Shown in pieces: positions 7,067 through 13,244 of a stretch of DNA of 53,550 bases; the stretch's first letter is position 1, and every line of letters starts with the position of its first letter. Origin of the DNA: an uncultured Acetatifactor sp. (GTDB lineage: Bacteria > Bacillota > Clostridia > Lachnospirales > Lachnospiraceae); NCBI GenBank assembly GCA_910586835.1, contig CAJUJU010000020.1, positions 1 through 53,550 of the forward strand, written 5' to 3'. Below the pieces are notes generated by a model. The model did no database searches and was not told the origin of the DNA. It was given only the letters and a program-made list of their open reading frames with translations. The position numbers were made by a program, and so were the translations under genes.

Positions 7067-8124
7067 AAGCGTTGATTGCAATGAGTGGTGGCGTTGATTC
7101 CTCGCTTGCCGTAAAAATACTGTGTGACCAGGGATATGAATGTATCGGCTGCACAATGAAGCTATATCACAATGAGGACATCGGTTTGAGTAATAAAAAG
7201 ACTTGCTGTTCACTTGATGATGTAGAGGATGCCAGAGCCGTAGCATATAAACTCGGAATGAAATTCTATGTTTTCAATTTTACAGATGCCTTCCGTGATA
7301 CAGTCATCCGAAAATTTATAGACAGTTATGAACGAGGCATCACACCAAATCCTTGCATTGATTGTAACCGTTATATGAAATTTGAAAGGCTATATGAGCG
7401 TGCAAGGACGATTGGATGTGATTTCATCGTAACAGGTCATTATGCAAGGATAGAAAAAGAGGACGGTAAATATGTCTTGAAAAAAGCCTTGGACGAAACG
7501 AAAGATCAAAGCTACGTCCTTTATTCGCTTACACAAGAACAGCTTGCGTATACGTTGTTTCCGCTTGGAAATACGAAAAAGGCAGCGGTTCGGATTTCTG
7601 CTGAAAAAGCCGGTTTTGTAAATGCAACAAAACCGGATAGTCAGGATATTTGCTTTGTACCAAACGGTGATTATGCGAGTGTTATTGAATTACAAACAGG
7701 CAGAAAATCCGTTGTCGGTAACTTTATTGATAAAGATGGGCATATCCTTGGTAAGCATAAAGGCATTATTCATTATACGATAGGTCAGCGAAAAGGTCTC
7801 GGTATCTCAAGCGATACCCCACTGTATGTATGCAAAATTGATCCGCAAAGTGGCAATATTGTTCTCGGTAGTAACGATGAACTACTTTCACGGGAGGTAA
7901 CTGCCGTTGAATTTAATTGGATAAGCGGAGACGCACCGAAAGGTGACTTCCGCTGCAAGGCAAAGGTGCGCTATCGCCAAACCGAACAATGGGCAACAGC
8001 TTTTCCACTTGGTGAGGATACAGTGCGTATCCTGTTCGATACTCCGCAGAGAGCAATCACACCCGGACAAGCAGCGGTGCTATATGATGGTGATACCGTT
8101 CTCGGCGGAGGAACAATAATATAA
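7063..8124 (+). CDS. mnmA: tRNA-specific 2-thiouridylase MnmA
   Basis: Installs the 2-thio group on U34 of Lys, Glu and Gln tRNAs, using persulfide sulfur relayed from the desulfurase. The 353-aa protein has the ATP-PP loop SGGVDS (8-13), the catalytic C98 with C101 in NPCIDCN, and the second catalytic C197 in DSQDICFV. IHYTIGQRKGLGI and the C-terminal beta domain follow. The start codon overlaps the iscU stop (ATGA), so the two are translated together. No Tus proteins are encoded here, consistent with direct IscS-to-MnmA transfer as in Bacillus YrvO-MnmA. An mnmA paralogue elsewhere in the genome would show whether this copy is extra cargo. Confidence 0.95.
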   Translation: MKALIAMSGGVDSSLAVKILCDQGYECIGCTMKLYHNEDIGLSNKKTCCSLDDVEDARAVAYKLGMKFYVFNFTDAFRDTVIRKFIDSYERGITPNPCIDCNRYMKFERLYERARTIGCDFIVTGHYARIEKEDGKYVLKKALDETKDQSYVLYSLTQEQLAYTLFPLGNTKKAAVRISAEKAGFVNATKPDSQDICFVPNGDYASVIELQTGRKSVVGNFIDKDGHILGKHKGIIHYTIGQRKGLGISSDTPLYVCKIDPQSGNIVLGSNDELLSREVTAVEFNWISGDAPKGDFRCKAKVRYRQTEQWATAFPLGEDTVRILFDTPQRAITPGQAAVLYDGDTVLGGGTII

Positions 8125-8133
8125 GCGTATCAC

Positions 8134-8163
8134 TTGATATACCTACCGTTATTGTGGTACAAT
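8134..8163 (+). promoter_or_regulatory. Promoter and operator of the Rrf2 gene
   Basis: The -35 is TTGATA (8134-8139) and the -10 is TACAAT (8158-8163), with 18-bp spacing, 10 bp after the mnmA stop codon. Between and over the boxes lies TACCTACC (8140-8147) and, inverted, GGTA (8156-8159). This matches the TACC/GGTA palindromes at the sulfur-operon promoter and suggests autoregulation. Confidence 0.65.
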
Positions 8164-8186
8164 TACATAAAAGAGAGGTGACCATA

Positions 8187-8594
8187 ATGTTGATTTCTAC
8201 AAGAGGGCGATATGCGCTTCGTGTTTTGATAGATCTTGCGGAGCATACAGACGGTGGCTATGTTCCAATGAAAGACATTGCCGAAAGGCAAGGCATATCT
8301 CTAAAGTATTTAGAGCGAATTATACCTGTACTAACCAAAAATGGAATTGTTGAAGGCTTGCAGGGGAAAGGCGGTGGATACCGCCTTGTAAAATCGTTGG
8401 AAGAATGTAAAATCGGAGATATTCTTCGGCTGACTGAAGGAAATCTTGCCCCGGTTGCCTGTCTTGAATGTGGGGCATCCCCGTGTGAAAGAACTTCTGA
8501 ATGTAGAACATATCCTATGTGGGTAGAATTTTATCAAATGATCAATGATTTTTTTGATCACAGAACCCTTGCAGACATGGTCGAACATAGCTGA
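8187..8594 (+). CDS. Rrf2-family regulator, IscR/CymR-like
   Basis: A 135-aa winged-helix transcription regulator. The N-terminus LISTRGRYALRVLIDLA and the wing QGKGGGYRLVKS (59-70) are diagnostic for Rrf2. Cysteines 92, 95, 100 and 106 (CLECGASPCERTSEC) lie in the segment where IscR binds its Fe-S cluster, whereas CymR-type members lack them; cluster binding is therefore likely but inferred. The start at ATG 8187 uses AGAGAGGTG (8172-8180); the upstream in-frame GTG 8154 lies inside the promoter. It is encoded just after the operon it probably controls and has its own promoter with the same half-sites. It would sense Fe-S or cysteine status and repress the operon. Confidence 0.9.
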   Translation: MLISTRGRYALRVLIDLAEHTDGGYVPMKDIAERQGISLKYLERIIPVLTKNGIVEGLQGKGGGYRLVKSLEECKIGDILRLTEGNLAPVACLECGASPCERTSECRTYPMWVEFYQMINDFFDHRTLADMVEHS

Positions 8595-8688
8595 TCCCAT
8601 TTACATTAAGGCAAGAATGGACACGAGAAAAGTGCCTGTGCTTGTCTTAAAATTATTTGAGAAATATTTTATGATAACTGTAATCAAG

Positions 8689-8724
8689 CAGCCCTCGTGT
8701 CTCCAAAGAACGAGGGCTGTTATT
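8689..8724 (+). terminator. Terminator after rrf2
   Basis: CAGCCCTCGT (8689-8698) and ACGAGGGCTG (8710-8719) form a perfect 10-bp stem with an 11-nt loop, followed by TTATT. It is the likely end of the rrf2 transcript, about 95 bp after the stop. Confidence 0.65.
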
Positions 8725-8782
8725 GAACAATTTGTAACTTTTGCAGAAAGACCCCTTGACAAATCCCGTCTTGTATTCATAG

Positions 8783-8868
8783 GCAGTGGAAGTCTCCGCA
8801 TTTGATTGTTTTGTGTGGTAACTTAACAATACCGTATTGCGGAAGATTTTTCCACTGCTTTTTATTTA
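8783..8868 (+). promoter_or_regulatory. Structured leader with terminator upstream of SUKH gene
   Basis: The 357-bp gap before the SUKH gene contains a long imperfect hairpin. GCAGTGGA (8783-8790) pairs with TCCACTGC (8851-8858), and TCCGCA (8795-8800) with TGCGGA (8838-8843). A short inner GGTA/TACC pair is also present, and TTTTT follows at 8859. This has the shape of an intrinsic terminator placed 80 bp before the next gene, so it could be an attenuator or the end of a small RNA. A second inverted repeat, CTGCGC (8882-8887) with GCGCAG, follows. TTGACA at 8756 has no good -10 partner. Confidence 0.4.
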
Positions 8869-8951
8869 GGGGAACATAAAAACTGCGCCACAGCCCTGGC
8901 AGGCCATCGCGCAGCGATTTTGTTCAATAGAGATTTACGGAGGAGTTGTAT

Positions 8952-9404
8952 ATGTTTGAAAAAATGAGTAAAGCACTTACAAGAGAAGATATCGCGGAAA
9001 TCGAAGTCAATCTGGGACTTACATTTCCAGAGGATTTTGTTGAACACTACCTATCCTATAATGGTGGAATACCTGCAAAACCGTTTTTCTATTTTGAAGA
9101 GGAAGATATTGAAACAGAGGTTCAAGTTTTTCTTCCATTAAAACATCGTTATTGTGACATTCCCATAGGAACAGCGGAGGAAAAATATTTATTGTTCAAA
9201 GGGAAATCCCCATTGATGACCTCTTATTTTCCCTTTGCTAATGACTATGGAGCAAATCCGATTTGTGTCAATTTGAAGAACGGAGGAGTCTATATTGTGT
9301 ATATGGATCTGGGAGAATTGGAGGATAGATGCTTCCGTCGTATTGCAGAGAGTTTTCAGGACTTTGTAGAATCCTTGTCCGAAGACAGCATAGACGATCA
9401 GTAG
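8952..9404 (+). CDS. SUKH (SMI1/KNR4) family immunity-type protein
   Basis: A 150-aa acidic protein with the SMI1/KNR4 fold signature: an N-terminal helix with LTREDIAEIEVNLGL, the FPEDFVEHYLSYNGG motif near residues 24-39, then a beta-rich body with PFANDYGANPICVNL and a terminal helix. SUKH proteins are best known as immunity proteins against nuclease and deaminase toxins of polymorphic or contact-dependent systems. No toxin gene is adjacent, so this is an orphan immunity gene or a domesticated regulator. The start is taken at ATG 8952 behind GGAGGAG (8940-8946). It is the last gene of the AT-rich accessory block. Confidence 0.85.
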   Translation: MFEKMSKALTREDIAEIEVNLGLTFPEDFVEHYLSYNGGIPAKPFFYFEEEDIETEVQVFLPLKHRYCDIPIGTAEEKYLLFKGKSPLMTSYFPFANDYGANPICVNLKNGGVYIVYMDLGELEDRCFRRIAESFQDFVESLSEDSIDDQ

Positions 9405-9426
9405 TCAGTCTACAAATTCCGGTGAT

Positions 9427-9463
9427 CGGGCAGTCATCCTCTAATTGATGGCTACCCGCTTTA
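9427..9463 (+). terminator. Imperfect hairpin after SUKH gene
   Basis: CGGGCAGTCATC (9427-9438) pairs with GATGGCTACCCG (9447-9458), with one mismatch and one G-U pair, followed by CTTTAGG. It is a weak intrinsic terminator between the plus-strand accessory genes and the convergent backbone genes. Confidence 0.45.
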
Positions 9464-9552
9464 GGTATTTGGGCCAGTAGTTTTGTTAAATGGCATAGAA
9501 CAACACCAGTCTGAAAAGGGAATTATTAATTCTGCTCTTTAAACCTTCAAGT

Positions 9553-10176
9553 TCAATTGAAAACTTCTTCTGCCGCAGTGATCTCCTTTCCCTCCTGTTT
9601 CAGACTGTTCTTATGTATCACCACCCAGGAAAGCAGCAGTACACCCAGCCAAAATTCCGTGGGCACCCGCTTCAGCAGCATCAAAGCCGTGGCACAGACC
9701 GTGAAGCAGATAAACGTGATCCGGGTACGTCTGGTGTGGGGATTGATCCGAAGCAGTGTGGAATTCAGTATGTACAGAAAACACAGCAGCGCCAACAAAT
9801 CGCTGTTTACGGGGAGAAGCCCGATCAGCACACCAAAGGATACCGCTATGGCTTTTCCGCCCTTTCCGTGATGAAACAGGGAATAAGCGTGGCCGAACAC
9901 AGGCGCCGCCATCACCAGCGGAAAAAGGCTGCCGGTTTCCAGCCCGAGGTGAAGCGCCAGATGAATCGGCAGCACTCCCTTGAAAATATCCCCGATCAGA
10001 CAGAGAATCCCCACCGGGACACCTGCATATTTCATGGCGTTGGCCGTGCCGGGATTGTGATCCTCAGCCAGCTCTGTCACATCTATTTTCTTGAATATTC
10101 TTGGGAGAAAGCTTCCAAACAGCAGACTGCCGCACAAAAGCCCTCCGATTATTATCATCAGTTGATTCAATATCAT
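9553..10176 (-). CDS. PlsY-like glycerol-3-phosphate acyltransferase
   Basis: A 207-aa polytopic membrane protein of the PlsY family, which transfers acyl from acyl-phosphate to glycerol-3-phosphate in phospholipid synthesis. The three family motifs are present in divergent form: GSFLPRIFKK (motif 1), DHNPGTANAMKYAG (motif 2, usually SGNPGATN), and GHAYSLFHHGKGGKAIAVSFG (motif 3; normally HxFPxFLxFKGGKG). About six hydrophobic segments are visible. The divergence suggests a paralogue rather than the housekeeping enzyme. It is the third gene in a minus-strand group after the GH13 and GT28-like genes. Lipid and glycosyltransferase neighbours fit a role in glycolipid or lipid-carrier synthesis, which is inference. 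Confidence 0.8.
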   Translation of the reverse strand: MILNQLMIIIGGLLCGSLLFGSFLPRIFKKIDVTELAEDHNPGTANAMKYAGVPVGILCLIGDIFKGVLPIHLALHLGLETGSLFPLVMAAPVFGHAYSLFHHGKGGKAIAVSFGVLIGLLPVNSDLLALLCFLYILNSTLLRINPHTRRTRITFICFTVCATALMLLKRVPTEFWLGVLLLSWVVIHKNSLKQEGKEITAAEEVFN

Positions 10177-10244
10177 ATATTCATACTCCCTGTATCTCCA
10201 AAAACAGACCGTCTCCGGAGAACATCTGCCAAAAAACGTTTGTC

Positions 10245-11351
10245 TCAGACACCGTGCTCCACAATAAATTCATAGATCCGCCTGGCGGCATCCGGCTTCC
10301 CGTATTTTTTCTGAGCAGCACGCATCCCATCCTGCAGAGAAGGACTTTCCAACAGTTCCAGACCCTTCTGTATAACCGCGTCTTCCCTGCGATCTGACAC
10401 GCTCATGCCTCTGGCCGTAAAAAACGCCGCATTCCTGACTTCACAGCCCGGGATCGGATGAGTGTGAACAAGCGGAACACCCGCCGCCACCGCCTCAGTG
10501 GAAGTCAAACCGCCTGGTTTGGTAAACAGTACGTCTGCCGCCGCCATATACTCCTGCGCCCTGTCGGTAAAGTCAAGAACCACCACTCTCTCCTGCCCGG
10601 AATACTTCTGCCGCAAAGCCGCCTTCAATTTTTCATTGGTGCCGCCCATAACATAGATACAGGTATCCTCTCCCGTCCGCTCCCAGAGCTTCGCCACCAT
10701 GCTTTCCACATTTCCGTAGCCCATACTTCCTGTCATCAGGAGAATACACCTTCTGCCCTCCGGAATACCCAGTCTCCCGCGGCACTCCTCCCTGGGCGGA
10801 AGCTCGACAAAGCGCCCGGATACCGGAATGCCCAGGGGAATCAGCTTCTCCTCCGGTATTCCGCGTCCCGCAAATTCCGGTATCAGGTCTTCATGAGGAA
10901 TAAAGAAATAATCCGGACTGGTTTCTTCCGTGAAAGGAATACAGGTATAGTCCGTTGCAATAAAATAAGATGCAAGGCGGAGATGATGCTTCTTCTGCAT
11001 GTAAGTCACTGCCTCAGCCGGAAACAGGTGGGGCATCACCACCGTGTCAAAATCGTTTTCCACAATATAAGCATACAGCTTATCGGCGTAAAGCGCATTT
11101 GCATAATACACAGGACTCTTGTGCCGGGCGGAAGTTATAGCGCTCCCAGCCCGGTACGCACCCCCGAAAACACCCCTTTTCGTACTCCAGACATAAACGT
11201 TTCGCCCGTATCTTGCCGCCCTTTCCGACGCAAAATCCAGTGCATCCGCCATAACGCAGGGAATTCCGTTTTCGTCAAACTGTTCCTTCACTGCCTTCGC
11301 CGCGGAGTTATGTCCCTCCCCGGTTCCTGTTGACAAAATCAGTACCTTCAT
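10245..11351 (-). CDS. Diacylglycerol glucosyltransferase-like protein (GT28/MGDG family)
   Basis: A 368-aa GT-B glycosyltransferase similar to processive diacylglycerol glucosyltransferase (UgtP) and plant MGDG synthase. The N-terminal domain begins VLILSTGTGEGHNSAA (acceptor-side GxGxGH loop) and contains VVMPHLFP. The C-terminal donor domain shows LLMTGSMGYGN, then TKPGGLTSTEAVAAGVPLV, the sugar-nucleotide site of the family. It would use UDP-glucose to build membrane glycolipids. Start and stop sit 3 bp after the GH13 gene and 68 bp before the PlsY-like gene, giving a likely transcription unit. The sugar and acceptor cannot be fixed from sequence. Confidence 0.85.
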   Translation of the reverse strand: MKVLILSTGTGEGHNSAAKAVKEQFDENGIPCVMADALDFASERAARYGRNVYVWSTKRGVFGGAYRAGSAITSARHKSPVYYANALYADKLYAYIVENDFDTVVMPHLFPAEAVTYMQKKHHLRLASYFIATDYTCIPFTEETSPDYFFIPHEDLIPEFAGRGIPEEKLIPLGIPVSGRFVELPPREECRGRLGIPEGRRCILLMTGSMGYGNVESMVAKLWERTGEDTCIYVMGGTNEKLKAALRQKYSGQERVVVLDFTDRAQEYMAAADVLFTKPGGLTSTEAVAAGVPLVHTHPIPGCEVRNAAFFTARGMSVSDRREDAVIQKGLELLESPSLQDGMRAAQKKYGKPDAARRIYEFIVEHGV

Positions 11352-11354
11352 CTT

Positions 11355-12668
11355 TTACCTCTCACAGCTCCAGAAAAAGGCGCTGTATGCCGGCAATTTA
11401 CTGCCTCCTCCAAAATCATGTTCCTCGCCTGTGATCAAATCTGTGGCCCTGCCGCAGCCCGCGTCAAAATGTGCTGTATATTCGCTGTCATCCGCATTGA
11501 TTGCCACAAGAACCCTCTCGTGCTCTGTCTTTCTCTCAAAAATACACTGCCTGTTGGTCAGAAGCACCGAGCGGAAAGTGCCGTAATTGAGCGCTTCCGA
11601 GCCCTTTTTTGCGGCGGCAAGCTTTGCGACCCAATCAGTCAATTCATTCCATACAGGCTCCTCGAAGGAAGGGCGAAGTGCAGGATCTCCCTGGGATTTA
11701 TCCGCCTTTGCCCCCCATTCACTTCCATAGTAGACACAGGGGATACCGGGCATTCCAAAAGAAAGCGCGTAGATCAACGGCAGATGTCTCTCATTTGTAA
11801 GGATACTTGCCACCCGGCTCACATCGTGGTTATCCACAAAAGATAACAGGTGCTTCCCTTTGTACAGCGTCCAGTTTTCAGGACCAAACTGCCGCAGCAG
11901 GGAATGCACTATCTCAAAGAGATTCATACTGTTAAAGCTGCTGTACAGTCCCTTGTAGCACTCGTAGTTGGTGGCCGAGTGCAGCATACTGTCATTCATC
12001 AGACGATTATAGTCGCCGTGGAGCATTTCTCCCAGCAGCAAAAAGTCCTCCTTCAGCCCGTCGCAGAAGCTTCTCAGCCTGCGCACAAAGTTTTCGTCCA
12101 GGCAATATGCCACGTCCAGCCGCAGCCCGTCGATTCCAAATTCCTCCACCCAGAATCTTATGCTTTCCAACAGGTAATTTACCAGCTCTTCATTGTGAAG
12201 GTTCAACTTCACCAGATCATAATTCCCTTCCCAGCCCTCATACCACAGGCCGTCGTTATAATTGGAATTACCGTCAAAGGCAATGCGGTGAAACCAGTTT
12301 ACATAGGGAGAGTTCTCTCTGTTTCTCAGCACGTCCTGAAAAGGACCGAAGCCTCTGCCCGCGTGATTGAACACCCCGTCCAGCACTACCCTGATTCCGT
12401 TTTCGTGCAGTGCGCCGCAGACCTCCTTAAAATCTTCGTTGGTTCCCAGCCGCACATCCACCTTGCGATAGTCCCGTGTATTGTAGCCATGGGTATCCGA
12501 TTCAAACAGGGGCGAAAAATAAACCGCATTTGTTCCCAATTGTTTCATATGAGGAATCCAGTCCAATATCTTTCTGATGCGGTGTTCCTGCACCCCATCG
12601 TTCTCAAAAGGTGCTCCACAGAACCCCAACGGATAAATCTGATAAAATACACTTTCATATGCCCACAT
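11355..12668 (-). CDS. GH13 alpha-glucosidase/neopullulanase-type enzyme
   Basis: A 437-aa alpha-amylase superfamily hydrolase without signal peptide, hence cytoplasmic and probably acting on maltodextrins. The (beta/alpha)8 motifs are NAVYFSPLFES, DGVFNHAG, GLRLDVA (nucleophile D185), LLGEMLHGD (acid/base E214) and FVDNHDVSR (D282). A short C-terminal beta domain follows. The frame stays open 87 codons further upstream, but that extension is only translation of a 40-bp tandem repeat. The start at ATG 12668 has AGGAAAG 8 nt upstream and gives the normal N-terminus WAYESVFYQIYPLGF. It is first in a minus-strand group with the GT28-like and PlsY-like genes. Confidence 0.9.
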   Translation of the reverse strand: MWAYESVFYQIYPLGFCGAPFENDGVQEHRIRKILDWIPHMKQLGTNAVYFSPLFESDTHGYNTRDYRKVDVRLGTNEDFKEVCGALHENGIRVVLDGVFNHAGRGFGPFQDVLRNRENSPYVNWFHRIAFDGNSNYNDGLWYEGWEGNYDLVKLNLHNEELVNYLLESIRFWVEEFGIDGLRLDVAYCLDENFVRRLRSFCDGLKEDFLLLGEMLHGDYNRLMNDSMLHSATNYECYKGLYSSFNSMNLFEIVHSLLRQFGPENWTLYKGKHLLSFVDNHDVSRVASILTNERHLPLIYALSFGMPGIPCVYYGSEWGAKADKSQGDPALRPSFEEPVWNELTDWVAKLAAAKKGSEALNYGTFRSVLLTNRQCIFERKTEHERVLVAINADDSEYTAHFDAGCGRATDLITGEEHDFGGGSKLPAYSAFFWSCER

Positions 12669-12717
12669 ATTCTTCTTTCCTTTCTCTTCCTGTTCCTGCC
12701 CGTCAGACAGTACACCG

Positions 12718-12928
12718 CTCTTTTCAGCACGATTCTGCACTTCCGAACAATACTTGCTCTTTCCAGCACAGTTCTGTTCTGCCAAACAGTGCTCCGCTCT
12801 TTCCAGCACGGCTCTGCGCTTCCGAACAGTGTTCCGCTCTTTCCAGCACAATTCTGTTCTGCCAAACAATATCCCGCTCTTTCCAGCGCGGTTCTGACCT
12901 TCCGAACAACACTTCGCTCTTCCAAACA
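12718..12928. repeat. 40-bp tandem repeat upstream of GH13 gene
   Basis: Five consecutive imperfect units begin at 12718 (39 bp), 12757, 12797, 12837 and 12877, followed by a partial sixth at 12917. Each unit starts CTCTTTCCAGCACNGTTCTG. Units alternate between two types: the 2nd and 4th share TTCTGCCAAACA, while the 1st, 3rd and 5th share CTTCCGAACA. An 80-bp higher-order unit was therefore amplified. Because 40 is not a multiple of three, all minus-strand frames are open without coding meaning. The array starts 50 bp upstream of the GH13 start codon, in its 5' leader or promoter region. Confidence 0.9.
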
Positions 12929-13106
12929 TGCCCCTGCCTTCATGGTCATCGCTTCCGCTGCGGAAAGTCTGCCGCCAGATCTCTTCCTACATTATACACC
13001 AGCTTTTTTCTTCTTTGTACCTTTTTCTGCAATTGGCATTCATTTCTTCTACATTGACTGATCCAGTACCAAATTCAGATCCTACCTAAAGTTCTTCCTG
13101 ACCGTA

Positions 13107-13112
13107 TTATAC
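13107..13112 (-). promoter_or_regulatory. Possible -10 box for the GH13 unit
   Basis: The gap 12929-13244 contains no convincing gene. On the minus strand TATAAT (13112-13107) lies about 440 bp upstream of the GH13 start, with no good -35 at 17 bp. If used, the transcript would run through the whole 40-bp repeat array, making it a long repeat-containing 5' leader. Confidence 0.3.
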
Positions 13113-13244
13113 TCCAGTGTCATTTTTTATGCCCTTTTTCTCAAAAAATCCACTAAATCCACAGACTTATCCACATATACACATGTGTCATATTGAGTTT
13201 TGCACAGTGTCGTTTTGAACAGACCATATCGTCGGTTCCTGTTT

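Noticed and set aside
8756..8784. TTGACA as promoter for the SUKH gene
   Set aside because: No acceptable -10 at 16-18 bp (ATAGGC only), and the hairpin terminator would lie between it and the gene.
11850..13061. 403-codon plus-strand open frame
   Set aside because: It is antisense to the GH13 gene and the tandem repeat, has no family-like sequence, and arises from GC-rich third-position bias.
13167..13175. TTATCCACA, a DnaA-box consensus match
   Set aside because: A single box without a cluster, an AT-rich unwinding element or a dnaA/dnaN neighbour; expected by chance.
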